Assembly (NCBI GenBank): GCA_016706275.1
Contig: JADJJY010000001.1
Coordinates: forward strand, 1,302,001-1,366,000
Length of the DNA: 64,000 nt
Source: Chloracidobacterium sp.
Lineage (GTDB): Bacteria; Acidobacteriota; Blastocatellia; Pyrinomonadales; Pyrinomonadaceae
Direction of reading: 5' to 3'
Positions within the stretch are counted from its first letter, which is position 1, and every line of letters starts with the position of its first letter. Below are positions 24,923-33,569 of the stretch, piece after piece. The translations under genes were made by a program, and so were the position numbers. A model generated the notes under the pieces. That model was not told the DNA's origin. It ran no database searches and saw only the letters and a program-made list of their open reading frames with translations.

Positions 24923-25894
24923 ATGAGTTTATTTCCGTTTTCTGAATATTGGTTGTTTTACGCCGGATTTCTGGTGTTTGTATTGGCGATGCTCGCCATT
25001 GACCTTGGAATTTTCAATCGAAAAGAACATGTTGTCTCATTCAAAGAGGCAACTATCTGGAGTGCGATCTGGGTCGCACTGGCATTGATATTTGCCGGTG
25101 GATTTTATCAATATACATTCGCCAAGTTTGGAGCAGAGGTTGCCAAGACCTCTACGCTCGAATTCTTGACAGGTTACGTCCTCGAGTATTCGCTTTCCGT
25201 GGACAACATATTCATCTTTGTCCTGGTCTTCAGCTATTTCGGTATTCCCGCTAAGTACAAGCACCGCGTACTGTTCTACGGCATTCTGGGAGCCCTGGTA
25301 TTCAGAGCGATCTTTATTGCCATGGGTTCTGCTCTAATGCAGTTTCACTGGGTGATATATCTGTTTGGCGGATTTTTGATACTTACCGGTATCAAGATGT
25401 TCTTTACGAGTAACGAAGAGATCAAGCCGGAAAAGAATCTGCTGATCAGAATATTTCGAAAGTTCATGCCGGTTACGAATAAGATCGACGGCAAGAGTTT
25501 CTTTCTAAAGATCGGCGACCGTTGGCATGCAACGCCGCTGTTCATCGCTTTGCTGTTTTTGGAGGCAACGGACATCATATTCGCAGTTGACAGCGTTCCG
25601 GCGATCTTTGCCGTGACGAGTGAGCCGTTTATTGTGTTTACTTCGAACATCTTTGCAATACTCGGCCTAAGGTCGTTGTATTTCATGCTCGCAGGTGTTA
25701 TCGACAAGTTTTATTTGCTGAAATACGGCCTCGCGATCGTGCTAGTTTTCGTCGGATTAAAGATGGTCTGGCTAAATGATCTGTTCGGCGGAAAGTTTCC
25801 GATCTCATACTCGCTCGGGTTAATAATAGCGGTCATTTCGGGGTCTATCATTCTTTCTTTGATCTTTCCTCACCGAAAAAAGGAGTCTGCCTGA
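24923..25894 (+). CDS. TerC/Alx family membrane protein, probable manganese exporter
   Basis: The ATG at 24923 follows GGAGA; the frame is open 30 bases further but without a good start. The 323-residue protein has about nine membrane segments with the family's acidic motifs: LAIDLGIFNRKEHVVSFKEA, EYSLSVDNIFIFVLVF, GILGALVFRAIFI and FLEATDIIFAVDSVPAIFAV. TerC/Alx proteins export Mn2+ across the inner membrane, and E. coli alx is controlled by the same riboswitch class as found here at 23736. That makes the Mn assignment stronger than for most TerC homologues. Confidence 0.93.
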   Translation: MSLFPFSEYWLFYAGFLVFVLAMLAIDLGIFNRKEHVVSFKEATIWSAIWVALALIFAGGFYQYTFAKFGAEVAKTSTLEFLTGYVLEYSLSVDNIFIFVLVFSYFGIPAKYKHRVLFYGILGALVFRAIFIAMGSALMQFHWVIYLFGGFLILTGIKMFFTSNEEIKPEKNLLIRIFRKFMPVTNKIDGKSFFLKIGDRWHATPLFIALLFLEATDIIFAVDSVPAIFAVTSEPFIVFTSNIFAILGLRSLYFMLAGVIDKFYLLKYGLAIVLVFVGLKMVWLNDLFGGKFPISYSLGLIIAVISGSIILSLIFPHRKKESA

Positions 25895-26565
25895 TGCATT
25901 CACGTTCTCTGATGGTCGTCGGTGCATTACTTTTGTGTTCCGGCGGTGTCGTCTCAGCACAGACGAGGCCGCCGGATCCAACTGATGACACTCAGATCTG
26001 GAGCGAGGTACAGATCACAGCTCCGTTGCAGAAGAAGTTCGATTTGATATTCAAGGGTACATTCCGCTTAGGCCGTAACGTAAGTCATCCGGTGAGTGAA
26101 AGCGGAGCAATCGCTATAGCGTACAAAGCGACGAAGTTTCTTACCTTCGAAACGGGATATCAGTACCAAGCTGCACAGCCGTCTGCAGGGCGGAAGAGCT
26201 ATACCAGCACCTTGTCGTTTAACGGTACCGTTAAATTTCCTTTGGGTAAGTTTACGATTAGCGATCGTAATCAGATCGAACGTCGATTCAGAAACTCCCG
26301 TTCCGACAATACCCGTTATCGCAACCGCCTGCGAGTCGAGTATCCCTTAGCGGTAGGCAAAACAAAATTCAATGTGTTTGTATCAAACGAAGTGTTCTTT
26401 GATGTTAGCAACAAGAGATGGGCGCGAAACAGGGTTGCTTTCGGAGCTAATAAAAAGCTAAATAAGCGTTTGACCGGGGAGCTTTATTACATGAGACAAA
26501 ATGACGGCCGTAGCCGACCCGGAGATCTAAACATTATTGGGACTCTTTTAAGGGTTCAGCTTTGA
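25894..26565 (+). CDS. DUF2490-like outer-membrane beta-barrel protein
   Basis: The start overlaps the terC stop (TGATG) and follows AGGAG at 25881-25885, so the two are translationally coupled. A signal peptide ending VSAQ is followed by about 195 residues of alternating polar and hydrophobic strands: DDTQIWSEVQITAPL, KFDLIFKGTFRLGR, FLTFETGYQYQ, DRNQIERRFR and RYRNRLRVEYPL, ending in an aromatic/hydrophobic residue pattern (LLRVQL). These are features of DUF2490 barrels of unknown transport role. Being in a Mn-controlled operon, it may help pass metal through the outer membrane; that is inference. Confidence 0.8.
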   Translation: MHSRSLMVVGALLLCSGGVVSAQTRPPDPTDDTQIWSEVQITAPLQKKFDLIFKGTFRLGRNVSHPVSESGAIAIAYKATKFLTFETGYQYQAAQPSAGRKSYTSTLSFNGTVKFPLGKFTISDRNQIERRFRNSRSDNTRYRNRLRVEYPLAVGKTKFNVFVSNEVFFDVSNKRWARNRVAFGANKKLNKRLTGELYYMRQNDGRSRPGDLNIIGTLLRVQL

Positions 26566-26624
26566 TATTGATTTGAAATGGCGGCGAGCCGTTCGCGTTT
26601 AATAAATAAGCAGGAGAAATAAAT

Positions 26625-27191
26625 ATGAAAAATATGATCTTAGGCATGGCAATGCTATTTGCCTTGAGCACAATTGGATTTGCACAATCGGTAACGAATT
26701 TTAACGTTACGGAGCAGATGGTGATCGACGCCCAGAAAGGCTGGTGCAGCGCGCTGGTTGAGATCGGAGCGTCAAAAGACAAAGGTGAAGATTACAAAAA
26801 ACTCGCCTCGAGCGTAATCGATGGTGCTTACAATTATCAAAACGGTGTCGTCCTTTTCAAGCCCACACTCACAACGGGCGATCAGGTTTTCCGAATGGAC
26901 AAAGAGGGAGCGTTAGCGTATTTCGTTGGCGGTAATTCCAAATATCCGAACGATGGCGGCTTTGCAATCAAGGGATGGAAAAAATGCGAAAGCAAGCCAA
27001 GGGGCATCATCTTGAACGGCGACACGGCTATTTCGATGGGAAATGTTCATTTTTGGGACAAAGACGGCAAAGAGACTGTCGTTGACAAGACCTGGGGCTA
27101 CAAGATCGATGAAAAAGGAGCTTTAAGGATCATATTGCATCACTCATCGCTACAGTATGTCCCGGCGAGTGCGGCATCAAGTACCAAGTAA
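26625..27191 (+). CDS. Secreted NTF2/SnoaL-like protein
   Basis: The 188-residue protein has a signal peptide ending GFAQ and CAGGAGAA before the ATG. The mature domain includes IDAQKGWCSALVEIGASK, DGAYNYQNGVVLFKPTL, GALAYFVGGNSKYPNDGGFAIKGW, GDTAISMGNVHFWDKDGKETVVDKTWGY and a final LRIILHHSSLQY. This matches a family of exported cone-fold (SnoaL/DUF4440-like) proteins that databases sometimes label phosphoribosyl-AMP cyclohydrolase; I see no sign of that activity. Ligand unknown. Confidence 0.75.
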   Translation: MKNMILGMAMLFALSTIGFAQSVTNFNVTEQMVIDAQKGWCSALVEIGASKDKGEDYKKLASSVIDGAYNYQNGVVLFKPTLTTGDQVFRMDKEGALAYFVGGNSKYPNDGGFAIKGWKKCESKPRGIILNGDTAISMGNVHFWDKDGKETVVDKTWGYKIDEKGALRIILHHSSLQYVPASAASSTK

Positions 27192-27246
27192 GCTAAAACA
27201 TCCGGTGGAAAGCGAATTAGTAACCAATTGTGGTTCCCGACAGAAT

Positions 27247-27280
27247 TCGTAACCTCACAACGCAAGTTGTGAGGTTACGA
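27247..27280. promoter_or_regulatory. Perfect 15-bp hairpin with GCAA tetraloop
   Basis: Arms 27247-27261 and 27266-27280 are perfectly complementary and enclose GCAA, a stable GNRA loop. It lies 22 bases before the SbtA start codon, with a short TTTTT at 27295-27299. It could end the upstream transcript or form a protein-binding or translation-control site for sbtA. Confidence 0.65.
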
Positions 27281-27302
27281 AACTCGTTGTATCGTTTTTG
27301 AT

Positions 27303-28274
27303 ATGGACGTTAACTTGGTGATCGGTAATTTTCTCAACCCGCCGATCCTGTTTTTCTTTCTTGGCCTGTTGGCGGTCTCGGTCAGATCGGATCTGGAGAT
27401 ACCTCCTCCGATCCCGAAAATTCTTTCACTTTATCTGCTCTTTGCCATAGGCCTCAAGGGCGGTGTCGGCATCGCGGCGAGCGGTTTGCAATTACAAGTT
27501 GCAATTACGCTCGCCGCGGCGACTGTTATGGCTTCGGTGGTTCCGCTTTACGCGTTTTTCATTTTGCGGCGGAAACTGTCCGTAGCCGACGCCGCAGCGA
27601 TCGCGGCCACGTACGGATCGGTCAGCGCCGTAACATTCATCACCGCATCGGCATTTCTCGACAAATTGAGCATCCCTTACGGCGGATATATGGTAGCGGC
27701 GATGGCACTGATGGAATCGCCGGCGATCATCGTTGCCGTAGTGCTCTATCGCCTGCGTTCGAGTGACCGGAGGGGTTCCGGATTCTCTTGGGGCGAATTA
27801 TGGCGTGACGCGTTCTTTAACGGGTCAGTTCTGCTGATAATGGGGAGCCTTGTGATCGGCATACTTTCGGGAGAAGCCGGAGCGAAAGCTCTAAAACCTT
27901 TTACGACCGACATTTTTACCGGCGTGTTGTGTTTCTTTCTGCTTGATATGGGGATAGTCGCGGCGAAAAGGCTGGGCGATCTAAAGAAAGCAGGCGTGTT
28001 CCTGGCAGGGTTTGGTATCCTGCTGCCGCTCGTCAACGCCACCATTGCGATACCTCTGGCATATGCTTTAGGCCTATCGCAGGGCGATGCATTTATGTTC
28101 ACGGTCTTATGCGCTAGTGCGTCGTACATCGCTGTTCCCGCGGCAATGCGGCTTTCGATCCCCGAGGCGAATCCGAGCCTGTACGTGCCGATGTCGCTGG
28201 CGATCACGTTTCCGTTCAACATCATCGCGGGAATGCCGCTTTATCTGGTCATTATCAATCGAATCTGGAGCTAA
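27303..28274 (+). CDS. sbtA: SbtA-type sodium-dependent bicarbonate transporter
   Basis: A 323-residue protein with about ten membrane segments and the SbtA/DUF897 pattern: NPPILFFFLGLLAVSVRSDLEIP, LSLYLLFAIGLKGGVGI, AAIAATYGSVSAVTFITA and MVAAMALMESPAIIVAVVL. The GLKGG and YGSVSAVTF motifs of the two inverted halves line the substrate site. SbtA imports bicarbonate with Na+ in cyanobacteria; homologues occur in many heterotrophs, where substrate is less clear. A small PII-like gene follows after 5 bases, as in sbtAB operons. There is no strong ribosome site. A perfect hairpin sits just upstream. Confidence 0.88.
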   Translation: MDVNLVIGNFLNPPILFFFLGLLAVSVRSDLEIPPPIPKILSLYLLFAIGLKGGVGIAASGLQLQVAITLAAATVMASVVPLYAFFILRRKLSVADAAAIAATYGSVSAVTFITASAFLDKLSIPYGGYMVAAMALMESPAIIVAVVLYRLRSSDRRGSGFSWGELWRDAFFNGSVLLIMGSLVIGILSGEAGAKALKPFTTDIFTGVLCFFLLDMGIVAAKRLGDLKKAGVFLAGFGILLPLVNATIAIPLAYALGLSQGDAFMFTVLCASASYIAVPAAMRLSIPEANPSLYVPMSLAITFPFNIIAGMPLYLVIINRIWS

Positions 28275-28279
28275 ACACT

Positions 28280-28573
28280 ATGATGCCCGTAAAAAAGATC
28301 GAGATCATCGTTGACGAACTTCAACTGCCGACCCTGCTAAACCTGCTCGACCAGGCCGGTGTATCGGGTTACACCGTCATCAAAGACGCGACCGGCAAGG
28401 GCGACCGCGGCGTGCGTGGCGGCGGCGACCTGACAAGGGTTTTCGCCAATTCCTACGTCCTGACGGCCTGCCCCGAAGACAAACTTGACCTCATCGTCGA
28501 AACGATCCGCCCGATCCTCAAACAACGAGGCGGCGTCTGCCTAGTATCCGAAGCTCAATGGATAATTCATTGA
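28280..28573 (+). CDS. sbtB: SbtB-like PII-family regulator
   Basis: The 97-residue protein has a PII ferredoxin-like fold pattern: KKIEIIVDELQLPTLLNLLDQAGVSGYTVIKDATGKGDRG in parts, then SYVLTACPEDKLDLIVETIRPILKQRGGVCLVSEAQ. It has the GKGDRGVR nucleotide-loop region, but lacks the C-terminal CGPxGC redox loop of cyanobacterial SbtB. SbtB binds adenine nucleotides such as cAMP, AMP or ATP and docks on SbtA to block transport. Two ATGs (28280, 28283) share GGAG at 28267-28270. Pairing with sbtA makes the role firm at family level. Confidence 0.87.
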   Translation: MMPVKKIEIIVDELQLPTLLNLLDQAGVSGYTVIKDATGKGDRGVRGGGDLTRVFANSYVLTACPEDKLDLIVETIRPILKQRGGVCLVSEAQWIIH

Positions 28574-28702
28574 TTTTTTCGCTTAAGCTTTTGAGAGTGT
28601 GACTAAATCCAATCCAGTCAAAGACGTTGTGCTCGTTTCCGAAACAAATTCTAGTTGGGTTTAGTTACTACCAACCTACGTCCTTTTGCACTACCGTGGT
28701 TT

Positions 28703-31700
28703 TTATTGCACATCCGAGACTTCGATCACGGGGCCGGAGTCGCTGAAGTCGATCTCGTTGTTGAATCCGGAGAGGTCGGCACCTTGGTTTAGAAACTTTT
28801 CGGCGTCGTCGGCGGTGACGGGGCGTGAGAAGAGGTAGCCCTGGCCGGTTTTACAGCCCAACTCGCGGAGCAGTTCGAGCTGTTTGAGCGTCTCGACGCC
28901 TTCGGCGACGACCTCGATGCCGAGATTTTCGCCGAGCATAAGAATTGTCTTGACGATGAGGCCGCTCTTTTCGTCCGATTCGAGGACGTTGATGAACGAG
29001 CGGTCGATCTTGATCCGCTCGAACGGGAACCGCTGGAGATAGCTTAGGCTCGAATAGCCGGTACCGAAATCGTCGGTCGATAGTGCGATGCCGAGTTCGT
29101 CCAATTCCTGCAGAACCTTGAGCGAGCGTTCGCTGTGTTCCATAACGGTGCTCTCCGTTACCTCAAGCTTTAATTGTTTAGCATCAAGGCCGGTGCGGGC
29201 GAGGATATCTTTGATCTGGCCAGTTAGCGTCGGGTGCATGAGCTGTTTGGCTGAGAGATTGACGCTGATCGAGAGCGGGAACGTATAACGCTGCTGCCAC
29301 TCGGCGGTCTGGCGGCACGATTCCTCGATTATCCATTTACCAATGCCCACTATCAGCCCGGTTTCTTCGGCGACAGCGACGAATTCGTTTGGCGCGATAA
29401 GCCCGTGTTTAGGGTGACGCCAACGGATAAGCGCTTCGAATTCCTGCACGCGGCCGGTCATCAGATCGACGATCGGCTGGTAATGCACCTCAAACTCGTT
29501 TCGTTCGACGGCGTGACGCAGATCGGTCTCGACCTGCAGCAGATTCATGTTGCGGACGTGCATCTCGCGGTCAAATATTTCGTAGCGGGCCTTGCCCGAT
29601 TCTTTCGCACGATACATCGCGGCGTCCGCGTCGCGGAGGAAATCTTCGGCACGGCGTTCGACATTGCTTGAGACGACGATGCCGATACTCGCGGTCGTAA
29701 ATACTTCGTAATTGTCGATCTTAAATGGCTCGGAGATCGCGGTTTGCAGACGTTCGGCAACATGGGCAACCTCATTTGCGTCGCCGCTGCGGTTGAGCAG
29801 GATGGTAAATTCGTCGCCGCCGAGCCGCGCAACGATGTCGCCCGGACGAACACAAGCCGTGAGCTTTGCAGCGATGGCTACGAGGAGCTTGTCGCCGACC
29901 GCATGGCCGAGACTATCGTTGATCACCTTAAAGCGGTCGAGATCAAGAAAAAGGACGGCAAATTTTGCGTAATCATTACCCTCGGCACGATCGACCGCCT
30001 GCTTGAGGTGGTTCATGAACGAGACGCGGTTTGGCAGGTCTGTCAACGTGTCGTGCAGAGCGTAATAGCGGAGCTTTTCTTCGGCACGGCTGCGCTCGGT
30101 GATGTCGCGAAAACTGGCGACGCGGCCGATCGCATTGCCTTCGAGATACTGCGGTTGCGAATAACGCTCGATCAGACGGCCGTCGGCAAGCTCGAGTATC
30201 TCCGAGACCGTCTCGTTGGGGGTATCGTAAGTCGTTTTGAGCCGTTTGAGAAATTCATCGGGCTTAACCAATTTACTGGCGACGTGTTTCACGAGTGCCG
30301 CTCCGTCTTTTTTCTCGACGATCGCCGGATCCACTTCCCACATCTCCATAAATTTGTGGTTGCACGTGACGATCTGACGGTCGAGACTCATGACGACGAT
30401 GCCGTCAGCGGTCGATTCGAATGTGGTGGTGAAAAGCGACAGCGTTTCGCGGAGCGAATTTTCGACGCGACGCCGTTCGCTGATGTCGCGTGCAATGCCC
30501 TGCACACCAACCGGCATACCGTCATTGACGATCAGCCGTGTGCTCAAGTCGAGTGGGACCCGTCTGCCATCTTTTGCGATGATCTCTAGCTCGTAAGTTG
30601 TGGGCCTCTCGTCCTCGATCTTACGAGCGGTCATCGTCCGCGCACCTTCGAGGTACTCGGGGGCGACGACTTTGGCGATGTTGATCTTTAGTGCCTCTTC
30701 GCGGGTGTAGCCGGTGATGATCTCGCCGGCACGATTTAGCGAGGTAATGTTGCCGTTCAGGTCATGGGTATAGATAAGGTCGTTGGCGTTTTCAAATAAG
30801 TCTTTGTAACGCTCCTCGTTCTTGCGGCTCGCTTCTTCGGCAAGTTTTCTTGCAGTAATATCGCGGGCAATGCCCTGAACGGCTACAGCTTCGCCGTCTT
30901 TCATGATCGTACTGCTGTTAACCTCTAGCGTGACGCGGCTGCCGTCTTTGCGTATGCAATCGACTTCGTACACCGTTTGACCGGTGTCGCCCTTGACCTT
31001 TTTGAGCAGATTTTTCTTGACGAGCTTCATGTGCTCGGGGGCAATGATCTGCTTCATATTTAGCGATAACGCCTCTTCTTGGGTGTAACCAAAGATGCGT
31101 TCGGTCGCGTGATTGATAGAGATATAGTTGCCGCTGAGGTCGTGGACGTAAATTATATCGTTGGCGTTCTCAAATAACTGGCGGTAACGTGCCTCGCTTT
31201 CCTGCAGAGCATCACTCGTGCGTTTGCGGTCGGTAATGTCTTGCCACATCACCATCCCGGCAAAGATCTCGTCTTTTTCGTTGCGGACGGGTAAGACGCT
31301 AACTTGAAACGCTCCTTCCTCATTGTCCATGTCGAGAACGACATGCTCTCCGTTTAGTGCACGTTCGTAGTAACCCGACCACTCTTCGGCCATTTCGGGC
31401 GGAAAAACGTCTGACAAAGTGCGGTTTTCAAACATCTCGGTCGTCCAGTCATGATGTTTGAGCTGTTCGCCGTCGGCGAGCGTATATCGGTGGTTGTGGT
31501 CAAAGAGCAGCACGGCTGTCTTTGGAATTGTGCGGGCGAGTGTGCGATAGAGATTTTCCCGTTTTTCAAGCTCCTGTTGTGCTAGCTTTCGCTCGGTGAC
31601 ATCGAGTATCACGCCTTGCCAACATATGAGTTCGCCGTCCTTGCCCTTAACAAAACAGCTCCTGTCGCGGACCCAGATGATGTCGCCATTCTTGCAAATA

Positions 31701-32023
31701 ACCCGATATTCAAAGTCGATGCTCTCGCCCTTTCGCATTGCAGAGCGCGTCGAACCCAGCACATGCTCGCGGTCATCAGGATGGATGACTTGGTCCCAAA
31801 TATCGCTATCGGTCATCCATCGGTCCAGCGGATAACCAAACCGCTCAAACGTCGGGCTGATATATATCGGCAGATGAGGCTGGATCGGCTCGACGGCATA
31901 GAACATCACCGGCAGATTCTCGATGAAGCTGCGAAATGTGCTATCGGCGGCCGGCGAATTTGCCGGATCTATTTTTGAATTGGACGTTTTTTTTGCCATT
32001 TCGGGCGATCTGTGACAGGTCAT
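28703..32023 (-). CDS. Five-PAS GGDEF-EAL cyclic-di-GMP signalling protein
   Basis: The 1106-residue protein has no membrane segment. PAS-type domains lie at roughly 30-150, 160-270, 280-400, 405-520 and 525-645, each followed by a DITxRK/R-type boundary. Then come a GGDEF domain (HDTLTDLPNR, LFLDLDRFKVINDSLGH, RLGGDEF) and an EAL domain (FEALIRWRHP, LEVTESTVM, DDFGTGYSSLSYL, KIDRSF, EGVET). Both catalytic motifs look intact, so it could make and break c-di-GMP under control of cytosolic sensing. Start is unsure: the ATG at 32023 or the one at 31999. It lies tail-to-tail with sbtB and head-to-head with the dipeptidase. Confidence 0.93.
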   Translation of the reverse strand: MTCHRSPEMAKKTSNSKIDPANSPAADSTFRSFIENLPVMFYAVEPIQPHLPIYISPTFERFGYPLDRWMTDSDIWDQVIHPDDREHVLGSTRSAMRKGESIDFEYRVICKNGDIIWVRDRSCFVKGKDGELICWQGVILDVTERKLAQQELEKRENLYRTLARTIPKTAVLLFDHNHRYTLADGEQLKHHDWTTEMFENRTLSDVFPPEMAEEWSGYYERALNGEHVVLDMDNEEGAFQVSVLPVRNEKDEIFAGMVMWQDITDRKRTSDALQESEARYRQLFENANDIIYVHDLSGNYISINHATERIFGYTQEEALSLNMKQIIAPEHMKLVKKNLLKKVKGDTGQTVYEVDCIRKDGSRVTLEVNSSTIMKDGEAVAVQGIARDITARKLAEEASRKNEERYKDLFENANDLIYTHDLNGNITSLNRAGEIITGYTREEALKINIAKVVAPEYLEGARTMTARKIEDERPTTYELEIIAKDGRRVPLDLSTRLIVNDGMPVGVQGIARDISERRRVENSLRETLSLFTTTFESTADGIVVMSLDRQIVTCNHKFMEMWEVDPAIVEKKDGAALVKHVASKLVKPDEFLKRLKTTYDTPNETVSEILELADGRLIERYSQPQYLEGNAIGRVASFRDITERSRAEEKLRYYALHDTLTDLPNRVSFMNHLKQAVDRAEGNDYAKFAVLFLDLDRFKVINDSLGHAVGDKLLVAIAAKLTACVRPGDIVARLGGDEFTILLNRSGDANEVAHVAERLQTAISEPFKIDNYEVFTTASIGIVVSSNVERRAEDFLRDADAAMYRAKESGKARYEIFDREMHVRNMNLLQVETDLRHAVERNEFEVHYQPIVDLMTGRVQEFEALIRWRHPKHGLIAPNEFVAVAEETGLIVGIGKWIIEESCRQTAEWQQRYTFPLSISVNLSAKQLMHPTLTGQIKDILARTGLDAKQLKLEVTESTVMEHSERSLKVLQELDELGIALSTDDFGTGYSSLSYLQRFPFERIKIDRSFINVLESDEKSGLIVKTILMLGENLGIEVVAEGVETLKQLELLRELGCKTGQGYLFSRPVTADDAEKFLNQGADLSGFNNEIDFSDSGPVIEVSDVQ

Positions 32024-32137
32024 TGCTCCAACAATGGGGCAATATCTGCTGTCTGATCAGGCTAGGGTAAACTGCTCTAAATAAAAGGCGTGGAGCGGAT
32101 GTGTTGTTGAGTCTTGTGGACGGGACTACTCGGAAAA

Positions 32138-32246
32138 CGCGTTAAATCAGGTTTAACGCATATTCATAATAGCATTTATTGCCGTCTCCTGACCACATTT
32201 TTTTCGGGTTGCGGCTAATTGTTTATCGGTACAAAAAAGCGTTAAA
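32138..32246. promoter_or_regulatory. Repeated GCGTTAAA operator-like sites in a divergent intergenic region
   Basis: GCGTTAAA (32138-32145) and its complement TTTAACGC (32151-32158) form an 8-bp inverted repeat around TCAGG. A third copy, GCGTTAAA, lies at 32239-32246. The 250-base region 32024-32273 between divergent genes holds nothing else I can identify. A repressor or activator site is possible. Confidence 0.35.
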
Positions 32247-32273
32247 CTAATCGCGTTTCTCACCTTAAAAATT

Positions 32274-33542
32274 ATGAAAAAGATATCCGCCATTTGCCTG
32301 CTGCTTACATTCGCTGTCACCACATTTTCACAAACAATGCCCGCCGGTGCCGATCCTGCCATTTGGGCCAAAGCCGTCAAGATCCACAAAAAAGCGATCG
32401 TCATCGACGGCCATAACGACATCACGTCGCCGCTCGTTGATGAAGATACAGACCTGCGGAACAGCACAGTCGGCAAGTTTCATCTCGGCGGTGACCCTTT
32501 TCATACTGATGTTTCGCGGCTTAAGGCGGGCGGCATTACGGGCGAATTCTTTGCCATATATGTTTCCGGCAGCACAATGAAGACCGGCGGAGCAATGCAT
32601 CGTGCCGTCGATATGATCGACGCGACATATCGCGAAGTTGAGCGAAATCCAAATGATCTCGTATCCTGCACGACAGCGGATGAGATCCGCAAAGCCAAGA
32701 AAAAGAACAAGGTCTGCATTCTGATGGGCATCGAGGGCGGTTATGTGATGGAAGATTCGCTTGCCGCTCTGCGGGTGATGTATCGTCTAGGCGTCCGTTA
32801 CATGACGCTAACACACAACGTCGCGACGAACTGGGGCGACGCTCATCGCGATGAGAAACACGGCGGCCTGACGGATTTTGGTAAAGACGTGGTTCGCGAA
32901 ATGAACCGCCTGGGGATGTTCATCGATATCTCGCACATCTCGGTCAAGACGATGAACGACGCTCTCGATGTATCGACGGCTCCAGTAATTGCCTCGCACT
33001 CGGGTGCTCGCGGAGTCAATGACCACACGCGCAACGTCCCCGACGACGTTCTCAAACGTGTCGCCAAAAACGGCGGCGTTATCATGGTCAATTTCTACCC
33101 GTCGTTCCTCGACGCCCGCACAAACAAAGAGGAAAACGAACGCTCGGCACGGCTCAAACCGCAGATGGATGCGCTCGCCGAACAGTTCAAGAACGATCGC
33201 AAAGCGTTTGATGATGCCGTCCGAAAGCTCGAGGACGCCAACCCGATCTATATGCCGACCTACGCCCGGATCGTCGATCATATCGACTACATCAAAAACG
33301 TCGCCGGCATCGATCACGTCGGGCTTGGCTCCGATTTTGACGGTGTTCCGATGCTACCCGCAGGTATGAACGGAGCAGAGGATATGGTCCTAGTTACATA
33401 CGAAATGCTCCGCCGCGGATACTCTGAAACCGATATTAAGAAGGTGCTCGGCGAAAACCTACTCCGTGCAATGGCTCAGATGGAACGCGTTGCGGGCAAC
33501 CGGCAGATCAGTGGACAGGGAAGTTTGAAACGTATCAAATAA
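32274..33542 (+). CDS. Secreted membrane dipeptidase (peptidase family M19)
   Basis: A 422-residue protein with signal peptide (to TTFSQ). The M19 zinc ligands and motifs are present: IDGHNDIT (His-x-Asp), MGIEGGYVMED with the bridging Glu, MTLTHNVATNWGDAH, FIDISHISVKT, VIASHSGARGVNDHTRNVPDD, and DHVGLGSDFDG. These zinc enzymes hydrolyse dipeptides, including L-D and beta-lactam-like bonds, in the periplasm or at the membrane. A GGCGGC hairpin terminator directly follows the stop and serves the convergent gene as well. Confidence 0.94.
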   Translation: MKKISAICLLLTFAVTTFSQTMPAGADPAIWAKAVKIHKKAIVIDGHNDITSPLVDEDTDLRNSTVGKFHLGGDPFHTDVSRLKAGGITGEFFAIYVSGSTMKTGGAMHRAVDMIDATYREVERNPNDLVSCTTADEIRKAKKKNKVCILMGIEGGYVMEDSLAALRVMYRLGVRYMTLTHNVATNWGDAHRDEKHGGLTDFGKDVVREMNRLGMFIDISHISVKTMNDALDVSTAPVIASHSGARGVNDHTRNVPDDVLKRVAKNGGVIMVNFYPSFLDARTNKEENERSARLKPQMDALAEQFKNDRKAFDDAVRKLEDANPIYMPTYARIVDHIDYIKNVAGIDHVGLGSDFDGVPMLPAGMNGAEDMVLVTYEMLRRGYSETDIKKVLGENLLRAMAQMERVAGNRQISGQGSLKRIK

Positions 33543-33569
33543 AAAAGGCGGCATAAGCCGCCTTTTTTT
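33541..33569. terminator. Bidirectional intrinsic terminator
   Basis: GGCGGC ATAA GCCGCC (33547-33562) is flanked by A-run on the left and TTTTTTT on the right, so it can end transcripts from both convergent genes. The A-run includes the last bases of the dipeptidase stop codon. Confidence 0.92.

Noticed and set aside
29744..30589. 281-residue open frame on the plus strand
   Set aside because: It lies wholly opposite the PAS-GGDEF-EAL gene, has no ribosome site, and its composition mirrors that gene's codons.
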